From the NCBI GenBank assembly GCA_946478645.1, contig CAMLCW010000193.1, positions 1-9,625 on the forward strand: a stretch of 9,625 nt of DNA, given 5' to 3'. Below are positions 1 through 6,988 of this stretch, piece by piece (the stretch's first letter is position 1; every line of letters starts with the position of its first letter). This DNA comes from an uncultured Variovorax sp. Lineage in GTDB: Bacteria; Pseudomonadota; Gammaproteobacteria; Burkholderiales; Burkholderiaceae. Below the pieces are notes generated by a model that worked only from the letters and a program-made list of their open reading frames with translations, searched no databases and had not been told where the DNA came from. A program made the position numbers and the translations under genes.

Positions 1-749
1 TGATGGCGATCAACGGCGAGGCCGACCAGCCGCCGCTGAAGTTCGGCGTGGCGGCGGTCGACCTGTTCACCGGCATGTACGCGGCGCAGGCCGTGCTCGC
101 GGCGCTCTACCAGCGCGAGAAGACCGGGCGCGGGCGCCATGTCGAGATGGCGCTGTTCGACTGCGGCCTGATGATCACGGCCTACTACGGCCTCGAGGCG
201 CTGCTGATGGGCGAGGACCCGCCGCGCTACGGCAACTCGCACCCGTCGATCGTGCCCTACGGCGTGTTCGACGCGGCCGACGGCCCGCTGGTCATCACGG
301 TGGGCAACAACGCGCAGTTCGCGCGCTTCTGCACCGAGGTGATCGATCGGCCCGACCTCGCGGCCGACGAGCGCTTCAAGACCAACATCCTGCGCTCGGC
401 GAACCGCGCGGTGCTGCTGCCCGCGCTGCACGCCGAGCTCGCGAAGCGCCCGCGCGCCCTGCTGCTCGAGAAGCTCACGGCCGCGGGCATTCCCTGCGGC
501 GAGGTGCTGGGCCTGCACGAGGCGCTGCGCAGCAAGCGCGCGACCGACGCCGGCCTGGTCACCCAGCAACCGCATCCGGTGGCCGGCACGGTCGACGTGC
601 TCGCGCCGCCCTACCGCTTCGATGGCGAGCGCCTGCCGGTGCGCAGCGCGCCGCCTACCCTGGGCGAAGGCACGCGCGACGTGCTCACGTCCCTGCTCGG
701 CCTGTCGGAAGAACGGCTGGCCGCGCTGAAATCCAGCGGTGTCGTCTGA
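1..749 (+). CDS. Family III (CaiB/BaiF-type) CoA-transferase, C-terminal part, 5' end outside the window
   Basis: Enzymes of this family move CoA between carboxylic acids in the cytoplasm through an aspartyl-CoA thioester; related members are racemases. The frame is open to the window edge, and 248 residues from the Met at position 3 compare with about 400 for the family, so the N-terminal third is missing and that Met is internal. Visible family features are the segment GVAAVDLFTGMYAAQAVLAAL, then KTGRGRHVEMALFD, whose final Asp (codon 159-161) aligns with the nucleophilic Asp of formyl-CoA transferase, then YGNSHPSIVPYGVF and the C-terminal half with AGIPCGEVL. It ends with TGA at 747-749, 45 bp before a Bug-type binding protein gene on the same strand. 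An acyl-CoA synthetase follows, so it probably acts on the same imported acid or a breakdown product. The substrate cannot be read from the sequence. The family is confident; racemase versus transferase is not resolved. Confidence 0.9.
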   Translation, partial: MAINGEADQPPLKFGVAAVDLFTGMYAAQAVLAALYQREKTGRGRHVEMALFDCGLMITAYYGLEALLMGEDPPRYGNSHPSIVPYGVFDAADGPLVITVGNNAQFARFCTEVIDRPDLAADERFKTNILRSANRAVLLPALHAELAKRPRALLLEKLTAAGIPCGEVLGLHEALRSKRATDAGLVTQQPHPVAGTVDVLAPPYRFDGERLPVRSAPPTLGEGTRDVLTSLLGLSEERLAALKSSGVV

Positions 750-764
750 GACGACACCTTTCCC
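738..764 (+). terminator. Hairpin centred on the CoA-transferase stop codon, possible weak terminator or attenuator
   Basis: Arms GGTGTCGTC (738-746) and GACGACACC (750-758) are perfectly complementary over 9 bp. The three-base loop is exactly the TGA stop codon. The stem is followed by TTTCCCT, a poor U-tract, so full intrinsic termination is doubtful. Partial termination or 3'-end stabilisation ahead of the next gene is plausible. Confidence 0.4.
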
Positions 765-794
765 TACATCCTGACTTTCCTGACACAGAACCCC

Positions 795-1799
795 ATGGCT
801 TTCTCCTCTTTCGCTTCCCTTCGCCATCCCTCGCGCCGCGCGCTTCTCGCACTGGCCGCCCTCCCGCTCGTGGCCGGCACCGCCCTCGCCCAGCAGGCCT
901 GGCCGACCAAGCCCGTCACCATCGTGGTGCCGTTCCCGCCGGGCGGCCCGACCGACGTCGCGACGCGCATCGTGGCGCAGAAGATGTCGCAGGGCCTGAA
1001 GCAGAACATCCTGATCGACAACCGCAGCGGCGCCTCGGGCACCATCGGCGCGGCCGTGGCGGCCAAGGCCGCGCCCGACGGCTACACCTTCGTGATGCTG
1101 GCCACGCCGACGCTGCTGGCCGACCACCTGTACGGCAAGACGCCCTACGACATCTTCAAGAGCTTCACGCCCGTGGGCACGGTGTACGACCTGCCGATCG
1201 TGATGGTGGTCAACCCGAAATCGCTGCCCGAGGTCACGGGCCTGCAGAGCCTGATCGCCAAGGCCAAGGCCGAAGGCGGCAAGCTCAACTACACGACCGC
1301 CGGCGCCGGCAGCTTCGGCCACCTGACGACCGAGCAGCTCAAGAACATCGGCAAGTTCGAGATGCAGCACGTGCCCTACCGCGGCAGCGCGCCCGCCGTG
1401 ACCGACCTGATCGGCGGCCAGGTGCCTGCGATGTTCTCGGACCTGGTGGCCGTGATGCCGCACATCCGCTCGGGCACGCTGCGCGCCATCGCGGTGGGTT
1501 CGGGCAAGCGCGTGAGCCTGCTGCCCGACGTGAAGACGGTGGCCGAGCAGGGCTTCCCGGGCTTCGACGCCACCTCGTGGGGCGGCCTGCTCGCACCGGC
1601 CGGCACGCCGAAGGACGTGGTCGATCGCATGAGCGCCGCGCTCAAGACCGCGCTGGCCGACAAGGACGTGCAGGACAAGCTCCAGGGCGTGGGCTCTTTC
1701 GCGGCCTACGGCACCCCGGCGCAGACCGGCGAACGCATGCGCCAGGACTTCGAGCGCTGGGGCAAGGTCATTCGCGACAACAAGATCACGAACCAGTAA
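795..1799 (+). CDS. Bug/TctC-family periplasmic solute-binding protein (first copy)
   Basis: This is a 334-residue extracytoplasmic receptor of the Bug family (the TctC component of tripartite tricarboxylate transporters), which binds small carboxylates in the periplasm. A signal peptide is clear: basic residues near 10-15, a hydrophobic core at about 16-30, and likely cleavage after ALA at residue 32. The mature part opens with WPTKPVTIVVPFPPGGPTD; the GGPTD at 50-54 and APDGYT near 93-98 are family hallmarks. Length matches the family. No convincing Shine-Dalgarno precedes ATG 795, but the signal peptide begins there and no other start fits. It lies between a CoA-transferase and an acyl-CoA synthetase, pointing to an organic acid that is later CoA-activated. 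No TctA or TctB membrane gene is in the window, so it is an orphan receptor here. The ligand is unknown. Confidence 0.93.
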   Translation: MAFSSFASLRHPSRRALLALAALPLVAGTALAQQAWPTKPVTIVVPFPPGGPTDVATRIVAQKMSQGLKQNILIDNRSGASGTIGAAVAAKAAPDGYTFVMLATPTLLADHLYGKTPYDIFKSFTPVGTVYDLPIVMVVNPKSLPEVTGLQSLIAKAKAEGGKLNYTTAGAGSFGHLTTEQLKNIGKFEMQHVPYRGSAPAVTDLIGGQVPAMFSDLVAVMPHIRSGTLRAIAVGSGKRVSLLPDVKTVAEQGFPGFDATSWGGLLAPAGTPKDVVDRMSAALKTALADKDVQDKLQGVGSFAAYGTPAQTGERMRQDFERWGKVIRDNKITNQ

Positions 1800-1836
1800 A
1801 AGAGCGCTTCGAGCGGGCCGGCGTGAAAAACAAGAC

Positions 1837-1841
1837 AGGAG
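1837..1841 (+). promoter_or_regulatory. Shine-Dalgarno AGGAG fixing the acyl-CoA synthetase start
   Basis: AGGAG lies 5 nt before ATG 1847. The frame is open far upstream, so this site decides the start. It favours 1847 over the next in-frame ATG at 1865, which has only a weak purine stretch in front. Confidence 0.7.
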
Positions 1842-1846
1842 ACGAC

Positions 1847-3802
1847 ATGACGACAGGCAACGACATGAAGACGACAACGAAGCCGGGCGGTGCGCCGTTC
1901 CGCCCCCGGTTTCCGGTCCGCAGCCTGGCCGACATCCGCCGGCTCGAAGCCACGCCGCTGGAACAGGCGCTCACGGTGCGCAGCACCTACGAGATCTTCC
2001 GCAGCGCGGGCGAGGCTTTCGGCGCCAAGACCGCGCTGACCTTCCTGCGCACCGGCAATCCAGCCGACGAACCGATCCGCTGGTCGTACGCCGACCTGCT
2101 CGCGCGCATCCACCAGACGGCGAACATGCTGCATGCGCTCGGCGTCGGGCCTGACGACGCGGTCGCGGTGCTGCTGCCGGGCTGCCTCGAATACCACCTG
2201 GCGCTCTGGGGCGGCGAGGCGGCCGGCATCGTGCAGCCGCTCAATCCGCTCCTGACCGACGAGAAGCTGGTGGCGCTGATGACCGCGGCGCGCGCCAAGG
2301 TGCTGATCGCCTACGGCTCGGACAGCGAATCGGGCATGTGGTCGAAGGCGATGCGCTTGCGCGGCCAGGTGCCGACGCTCACGACCGTGCTGCGCGTGGC
2401 GCCGCACGACGAGGCGCCGGGCGCGGCCGGCCCGCTGCCCGAGGGTGTGGCCGAGTTCGAGGCGCTGCGTGCCGCGCAGCCCGACGACCGCCTCGTGAGC
2501 GGCCGCGACATCGCGCCCACGGACATCGCGGCCTACTTCCACACCGGCGGCACCACGGGGGCGCCCAAGCTCGCGCGCCACAGCCACGGCGCGCAGGTGT
2601 TCACCGCCTGGGCCAGCGTGCAGGTCGCGGGCCTGAACGAAAACGGCATCTCGATCAACGGCTATCCGCTGTTCCACGTAGCGGGCGTGCTGCCGGCCTC
2701 GCTGGCCTCGCTCTCGGCCGGCGTCGAGGTGATCATTCCGACGCCTTCGCTCCTGCGCAACAAGGAGGTGGTCGCCAATTACTGGAAGCTGGTCGAGAAG
2801 TACCGGCCGACCTCGCTGTCGGCGGTGCCGACGGTGCTCGCGGCGCTCGCGAACGTGCCGCTGGACGGCGCCGACATTTCCTCGATCACCTACTGCCGCA
2901 CCGGCGCCGCGGTGCTGTCGCCCGAACTCGCGGCGCGCTTCGAGCGCCTGTTCGGCCTGCATGTGCACGAGAGCCTCGGCATGACCGAGATGGCGGGCAT
3001 CTCGACCATCACGCCGCCGGGCGTCGACGGGCCCGCGGGCTGCGTCGGCTTTGCATTGCCCTACATGCAGATGCGCATCGTCGCGCTCGACGAGAACGGC
3101 AACGCGAGCGACCGCGACCTGCCGCCCGGCGAGCAGGGCATGGTGCTGTTCAAGTCGCCCAACCTCTTCTCAGGCTTCGTCGATCCGGCCGACAACGCCA
3201 AGGCCTTCACGGCCGACGGCTGGCTCGCGACCGGCGACCTGGGCTGGCTCGACGGCGAAGGCCGGCTCAACCTCAGCGGCCGCTCGAAGGACCTGATCAT
3301 CCGCAGCGGCCACAACATCGACCCCAAGGTGATCGAAGACGCGCTCGGCGCCCATCCGGCCGTGCAGCTGTGCGCGGCCGTGGGCGCGCCCGACGCGTAC
3401 GCGGGCGAACTGCCGGTGGTGTTCGCGACGCTGGTGCCCGGCGCCTCGGCCACCGAAGAAGAACTGCTGGCCTTCACCGCCGCGCGCGTGGACGAGGCGC
3501 CGGCCAAGCCGCGCTCGGTGTCGGTGATCGCGCAGATGCCGACCACCAACGTCGGCAAGATCTACAAGCCCGAACTGCGCGCGATGGCCGCGGGCCGCGT
3601 GGTGGCCGAGCTGGTCGAGCAGGCCTGCGGCGAACTCGGCGTGGACCCGACGGCCCGGCCGCAGGTGGCGCCCGAAGGCGAGCGCCTCATCGACGTGCGC
3701 ATCGATGCGGCCGCGGCCGGCGCGCTCGCGGCGGCGCTGCAGCAGCGGATCGAGGCCGCGCTCGCGCCGCTGCCGTTCAAGACGCGGGTGCACTCCGCAT
3801 AG
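1847..3802 (+). CDS. AMP-forming acyl-CoA synthetase (ANL superfamily)
   Basis: This 651-residue enzyme would activate a carboxylic acid with ATP to an acyl-adenylate and then to acyl-CoA in the cytoplasm. Core motifs appear in order. The phosphate-binding loop FHTGGTTGAPK lies at about 231-241, and LGMTE at 377-381. The ATP-ribose Asp sits in WLATGDLG (D464), the hinge region in GRSKDLIIRSGHN (478-490), and the adenylation Lys in VGKIYK (K571). The N-terminal region has an extra leader of about 25-30 residues, including FPVRSLADIRRLEATPLEQA. About 77 residues follow the catalytic Lys motif, longer than in many relatives. The gene is flanked by two Bug receptors 47 and 62 bp away and is probably in their operon. 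The acyl substrate is not predictable by eye; medium-chain or aromatic acids are both possible. No motif residue looks damaged. Confidence 0.93.
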   Translation: MTTGNDMKTTTKPGGAPFRPRFPVRSLADIRRLEATPLEQALTVRSTYEIFRSAGEAFGAKTALTFLRTGNPADEPIRWSYADLLARIHQTANMLHALGVGPDDAVAVLLPGCLEYHLALWGGEAAGIVQPLNPLLTDEKLVALMTAARAKVLIAYGSDSESGMWSKAMRLRGQVPTLTTVLRVAPHDEAPGAAGPLPEGVAEFEALRAAQPDDRLVSGRDIAPTDIAAYFHTGGTTGAPKLARHSHGAQVFTAWASVQVAGLNENGISINGYPLFHVAGVLPASLASLSAGVEVIIPTPSLLRNKEVVANYWKLVEKYRPTSLSAVPTVLAALANVPLDGADISSITYCRTGAAVLSPELAARFERLFGLHVHESLGMTEMAGISTITPPGVDGPAGCVGFALPYMQMRIVALDENGNASDRDLPPGEQGMVLFKSPNLFSGFVDPADNAKAFTADGWLATGDLGWLDGEGRLNLSGRSKDLIIRSGHNIDPKVIEDALGAHPAVQLCAAVGAPDAYAGELPVVFATLVPGASATEEELLAFTAARVDEAPAKPRSVSVIAQMPTTNVGKIYKPELRAMAAGRVVAELVEQACGELGVDPTARPQVAPEGERLIDVRIDAAAAGALAAALQQRIEAALAPLPFKTRVHSA

Positions 3803-3864
3803 CGCCGCCCGCGGGCTTGCAGCACATCGAAGAACAACCAACCCTCGGAGACAAGAAAGAAACC

Positions 3865-4866
3865 ATGAACACCGCACGCCACACCCGCCGCCGCGCAATG
3901 CACGGCGTCATCGCCGCGCTCGCGCTCGCCGCCACTGCCGGCACCGGCTGGGCGCAGCCGGCCTACCCGGCCAAGCCGATCCGCATGGTGGTGCCGTTCG
4001 CCGCGGGCGGCGCGACCGACGTGCTGGCCCGCATCATCGGCGAGAAGATGGCCGCGGGGCTGGGCCAGCCGGTCATCGTCGACAACAAGCCCGGCGCGGC
4101 CGGCATCATCGGCACCGACGCAGTGGCCAAGGCACCGGCCGATGGCTACACGATGGTGCTGGCGCTTTCCAATTCGCTGCTGACGAACCAGTTCCTCTAC
4201 CAGAAGCTGCCCTACGACACGCAGCGAGACCTCACGCTGGTCTACCAGATCGCGGTGGCGCCGCTGGTGCTGGTGGTGCATCCGAGCGTGCCGGTCAAGA
4301 CCGGGCCCGAGCTCCTGAAGTACGTGGCCGCGAACAAGGGCAAGGTCGCCTATGGCTCGTACGGCGTGGGCGCCTATCCGCACCTGGCGGGCGCGCACAT
4401 GAGCCTGGCGCAGAACGCCGAGATGAACCACGTCGCCTACAAGGGCGAGTCGCCGATGCTGCAGGACCTGATCGGCGGGCAGATCCAGATGTCTTTCGCG
4501 AGCGCGCTGGTGGCCAAGCCCCACATCGAGGCGGGCAAGCTCAAGGCGCTGGGCGTGACGGGCGAGCGGCGCATGGCCACCTTGCCCAACGTGCCCACGC
4601 TGGCCGAGCAGGGCCTGGACGACGAGGCCTACCGCGTCGCCGGATGGCTGGCCATTGCGATGCCGGCCGGCACGCCGAAGCCCATCGTGGCGCGCATCGC
4701 CGAGGAAGTGCGCAAGGCCACGCGCCAGCCCGACGTGCAGACGCGCGTGGCGGCCATGGGCTTCGACCTGCAGGACAGCTCGCCCGAGGCGTTCGCCGCC
4801 GTCGTCAAGAAGGAAGGCCCGGTCTGGGAACGCCTGATCAAGGCGTCGGGCGCCAAGCTCGAATAG
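3865..4866 (+). CDS. Bug/TctC-family periplasmic solute-binding protein (second copy)
   Basis: This 333-residue periplasmic receptor is from the same family as the protein at 795-1799, with clear but moderate similarity, so it is a diverged paralogue rather than a recent duplicate. The signal peptide has an Arg-rich start (TRRR at 7-10), a hydrophobic core at about 14-28 and likely cleavage after GWA at residue 30. The mature protein begins QPAYPAKPIRMVVPFAAGG, with GGATD at 48-52 and PADGYT at 91-96. ATG 3865 follows GGAG at 3847-3850 (14 nt away) and a nearer AAGAAAGAAA stretch, so the ribosome site is loose. ATG 3898 is in frame but would remove the basic residues of the signal peptide. 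It follows the acyl-CoA synthetase by 62 bp. It probably supplies a second, related carboxylate to the same pathway; the ligand is unknown and no TctAB partner is seen. Confidence 0.93.
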   Translation: MNTARHTRRRAMHGVIAALALAATAGTGWAQPAYPAKPIRMVVPFAAGGATDVLARIIGEKMAAGLGQPVIVDNKPGAAGIIGTDAVAKAPADGYTMVLALSNSLLTNQFLYQKLPYDTQRDLTLVYQIAVAPLVLVVHPSVPVKTGPELLKYVAANKGKVAYGSYGVGAYPHLAGAHMSLAQNAEMNHVAYKGESPMLQDLIGGQIQMSFASALVAKPHIEAGKLKALGVTGERRMATLPNVPTLAEQGLDDEAYRVAGWLAIAMPAGTPKPIVARIAEEVRKATRQPDVQTRVAAMGFDLQDSSPEAFAAVVKKEGPVWERLIKASGAKLE

Positions 4867-4909
4867 GCGCCGGTGTTCCTGGCGCGGCGTGGCGCGGGCG
4901 CCGCAGCTT

Positions 4910-4913
4910 AGGA
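4910..4913 (+). promoter_or_regulatory. Candidate Shine-Dalgarno AGGA for the leader ORF before the TRAP operon
   Basis: AGGA is placed 8 nt before ATG 4922, a usual spacing. No comparable site precedes the TRAP small-subunit start at 4978, where the upstream bases are pyrimidine-rich. Confidence 0.35.
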
Positions 4914-4921
4914 AAACCCCG

Positions 4922-4981
4922 ATGAAGGAAAGGGCATGCACCGTTAACATTCGCCGCTGCTTCCCCTTTCCCCCTCGATGA
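4922..4981 (+). CDS. Candidate 19-codon leader ORF overlapping the TRAP small-subunit start
   Basis: The ORF reads MKERACTVNIRRCFPFPPR and stops at TGA 4979-4981, giving an ATGA overlap with the ATG at 4978 of the TRAP small subunit. It has AGGA 8 nt upstream, whereas the downstream gene has none, so ribosomes ending here could restart on the transporter gene. The peptide holds two Cys and ends in a proline-rich Phe-Pro-Phe-Pro-Pro-Arg segment that might slow ribosomes. No family is recognised. A chance ORF is a real possibility at this length; comparison with relatives would decide. Confidence 0.3.
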   Translation: MKERACTVNIRRCFPFPPR

Positions 4982-5526
4982 CCACTCCCAACGAGTCCGG
5001 CCCGGTGCTGGACGCTGCCAGCCCCCTCCCCCCCGACATCGAAGCCGCCGACGAGCCCGCCAAGGTGCCGCTCGCCATCGAGGACTGGCTCACCGTCATC
5101 ATCATGGGCGCGCTCGCGCTCATCACCTTCGCGAACGTGCTGGTGCGCTACTTCACCGATTCGTCGTTCGCCTGGACCGAGGAGTTCTCGGTCTTCCTGA
5201 TGATCATGCTCGCGCTGGTGGCCGGCTCGGCCGCCGTCGCACGCGACCGGCACATCCGCATCGAGTACTTCTCCGAGGGCGGCTCGATGGCGCGGCGCCG
5301 CCGGCTCGCGCAGTTCGGCGCGCTGATGATCGCGATCCTGTTCGCGCTGATCGGCGCCTTGAGCATCCGCATGGTGTGGGACGACTACCGCTACGAGGAA
5401 ACCACGCCCGGCATCGGGCTGCCGGCCTGGTGGTATTCGATCTGGCTGCCGATCGTGTCGTTCGCGATCGCGCTGCGTGCGGTGGGCCTGATGATCCGGC
5501 GCGGCCGCAAGGACGGCGCCCGGTGA
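4978..5526 (+). CDS. TRAP transporter small membrane subunit (DctQ-type)
   Basis: This is the small inner-membrane subunit of a tripartite ATP-independent periplasmic transporter, which pairs with the large subunit to drive ion-coupled uptake of ligand delivered by the binding protein. Its 182 residues hold four hydrophobic segments at about 36-58, 68-88, 111-133 and 151-173. The conserved spans FANVLVRYF...FAWTEEFSVF (51-73) and RDRHIRIEYF (89-98) are typical of the family. An acidic, proline-rich N-terminal tail of about 30 residues precedes the first membrane segment. ATG 4978 is the only ATG after the upstream in-frame stop (TAA 4945-4947) that precedes the first membrane segment, and it has no Shine-Dalgarno. 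This suggests translational coupling to the leader ORF. It overlaps the large subunit by GTGA at 5523-5526. Confidence 0.92.
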   Translation: MTTPNESGPVLDAASPLPPDIEAADEPAKVPLAIEDWLTVIIMGALALITFANVLVRYFTDSSFAWTEEFSVFLMIMLALVAGSAAVARDRHIRIEYFSEGGSMARRRRLAQFGALMIAILFALIGALSIRMVWDDYRYEETTPGIGLPAWWYSIWLPIVSFAIALRAVGLMIRRGRKDGAR

Positions 5527-6821
5527 TCGCGACGCTGCTCTTCGTCGCCTTCGTGGTGATGATGCTGGTGGGCGTGCCCATCGGCGCCGCGCTGGGCCTG
5601 GCGGGCGCCGCCTGCATCGCGCTCGCCAACGCCGACGCGCAGTGGTTCGGCCTCCTGGCCGTGCCGCAGAACTTCTATGCGGGCCTGGGCAAGTACCCGC
5701 TGCTGGCGATCCCGATGTTCGTGCTGGTCGGCTCGATCTTCGACCGCTCGGGCGTGGCGCTCAGGCTCGTGAACTTCGCGGTGGCGATCGTCGGGCGCGG
5801 CCCGGGCATGCTGCCGCTGGTGGCGATCGCGGTCGCCATGTTCCTCGGCGGCATCTCGGGCTCGGGGCCGGCCAACGCCGCCGCCGTGGGCGCGGTGATG
5901 ATTGCGGCCATGTCGCGCGCCGGCTACCCGGCCGCCTACTCGGCGAGCGTGGTGGGCGCCGCCGCGGCCACAGACATCCTGATCCCGCCTTCGGTGGCCT
6001 TCATCGTCTATTCGGTGCTGGTGCCCGGCGCCTCGGTGCCGGCGCTGTTCGCGGCCGGCATGGTCCCGGGCGTGCTGGCCGGCCTGGCGCTGATGATCCC
6101 GGCCGTGCTGATGGCGCGCCGCCACAACATGGGCGCGCTCGAATCCACGCTGCCGCGCCCGCCGTTCTGGACCAGCCTGCGCGACGCGAGCTGGGGCCTG
6201 GCCGCGCCGGTGCTGATCCTGGGCGGCATGCGCGCCGGCTGGTTCACGCCGACCGAGGCCGCGGTGGTGGCGGTGTTCTACGGCCTGTTCGTCGGCATGT
6301 GCGTGCACCGGACCATCAAGGTGCGCGACCTGTTCGTGATCCTGCGCGAATCGGGCGAGCTCTCGGCCGTGATCCTGCTCGTGGTGTCGCTCGCGGGCAT
6401 CTTCGCCTACTCGCTCTCGACGCTGGGCGTGATCGACCCGGTGACGCGTGCGATCGTGAACTCGGGCCTCGGTGAATACGGCATCCTCGCGCTCCTGATC
6501 CTGCTGCTCATCACGGTCGGCATGTTCCTCGACGGCGTCTCGATCTTCCTGATCTTCGTGCCGTTGCTGCTGCCGATCGTGCAGCACTACAAGTGGGACC
6601 CGGTGTGGTTCGGCGTGATCCTCACGCTCAAGGTCGCGCTGGGGCAGTTCACGCCGCCGCTCGCGGTCAACCTCATGGTCTCCTGCCGCATCGCGAAGGT
6701 GCGCATGGAGGAAACCGTGCGCTGGGTCGGCTGGATGCTGGTCTCGATGTTCCTCGTGATGGTGCTCGTGATCGCGTTTCCCGAACTCGCGCTGTGGTTG
6801 CCGCGCAAGCTCGGGTACTGA
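5523..6821 (+). CDS. TRAP transporter large membrane subunit (DctM-type)
   Basis: This is the transport-channel subunit of the TRAP system, in the inner membrane. It has 432 residues from GTG 5523, matching the family length. The GTG is chosen because GTGATC overlaps the stop of the small subunit and places the first hydrophobic helix (IATLLFVAFVVMMLVG) at the N-terminus, as in relatives. Hydrophobic helices run through the whole protein. Family signatures are GGISGSGPANAAAVG at about 109-123, ILIPPSVAFIVYSVL, GWFTPTEAAVVAV from 239 and the discontinuous-helix motif GQFTPPLAVNLMV from 374. It is translationally coupled to the small subunit. The 3' side is followed by a 167-bp gap with a large inverted repeat before the binding protein, so expression of the two membrane genes may be uncoupled from that of the receptor. 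Confidence 0.95.
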   Translation: MIATLLFVAFVVMMLVGVPIGAALGLAGAACIALANADAQWFGLLAVPQNFYAGLGKYPLLAIPMFVLVGSIFDRSGVALRLVNFAVAIVGRGPGMLPLVAIAVAMFLGGISGSGPANAAAVGAVMIAAMSRAGYPAAYSASVVGAAAATDILIPPSVAFIVYSVLVPGASVPALFAAGMVPGVLAGLALMIPAVLMARRHNMGALESTLPRPPFWTSLRDASWGLAAPVLILGGMRAGWFTPTEAAVVAVFYGLFVGMCVHRTIKVRDLFVILRESGELSAVILLVVSLAGIFAYSLSTLGVIDPVTRAIVNSGLGEYGILALLILLLITVGMFLDGVSIFLIFVPLLLPIVQHYKWDPVWFGVILTLKVALGQFTPPLAVNLMVSCRIAKVRMEETVRWVGWMLVSMFLVMVLVIAFPELALWLPRKLGY

Positions 6822-6834
6822 GCGGACATGAAAA

Positions 6835-6956
6835 CGGACTACCGGACGCAGAAGGCGCAGAGGTTTCGCAGAGAGCGCAGAAAAGACAACCAAAATTTTT
6901 GATGTTTCTTTTGCGTCCTCTGCGGAACCTTTGCGTCCTCTGCGTCCGGAAGTCCG
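6835..6956. repeat. Imperfect 56-bp inverted repeat (dispersed intergenic repeat, full form)
   Basis: Two arms, 6835-6890 and 6901-6956, match at roughly 44 of 56 positions when one is reverse-complemented. The outer ends pair best: CGGACT with AGTCCG, then CCGGACGCAG with CTGCGTCCGG. Several mismatches would still form G-U pairs in RNA. The spacer CAAAATTTTT is A/T-rich and itself nearly symmetrical. Each arm contains two tandem copies of a CGCAGAGGACGC-like unit about 20 bp apart, and a third arm-like copy lies at 9091-9134. It sits between the TRAP large subunit and the binding protein genes. In mRNA it would be a long stem-loop that could protect upstream RNA or limit read-through. It is not an insertion sequence: there is no transposase and no evident target duplication. 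Confidence 0.85.
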
Positions 6957-6975
6957 ATTTCGCTTTCTACAACCT

Positions 6976-6979
6976 GGAG
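6976..6979 (+). promoter_or_regulatory. Shine-Dalgarno GGAG fixing the TRAP binding-protein start
   Basis: GGAG inside CCTGGAGAT lies 9 nt before ATG 6989. The reading frame is open upstream through the repeat, so this site and the signal peptide decide the start. Confidence 0.75.
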
Positions 6980-6988
6980 ATAAATCAA

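Noticed and set aside
1706..2968. Long minus-strand open frame opposite the acyl-CoA synthetase
   Set aside because: It is an Arg/His/Gly-rich shadow with no domain; the sense strand encodes clear adenylation motifs.
3807..3816. GCCCGCGGGC palindrome after the acyl-CoA synthetase
   Set aside because: There is no loop and no T-tract, and GC-rich palindromes of this length are common here.
4866..4902. GGCGCC...GGCGCC potential hairpin after the second Bug gene
   Set aside because: Only a 6-bp stem with a loop of about 25 bases and no T-tract; expected by chance at this GC content.
4944..4950. TTAACAT as a -10 box for the TRAP operon
   Set aside because: No -35 match at 16-18 bp upstream, and a start there would lie inside the candidate leader ORF.
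3562..5253. Very long minus-strand open frame opposite the synthetase end, second Bug gene and TRAP small subunit
   Set aside because: It spans several clear + strand genes, is rich in Arg/His/Gly in the manner of high-GC antisense frames, and has no recognisable domain.
6593..6988. Upstream extension of the TRAP binding-protein frame
   Set aside because: The signal peptide and Shine-Dalgarno at 6976-6979 place the start at 6989; the extension translates the tail of another gene and the repeat.
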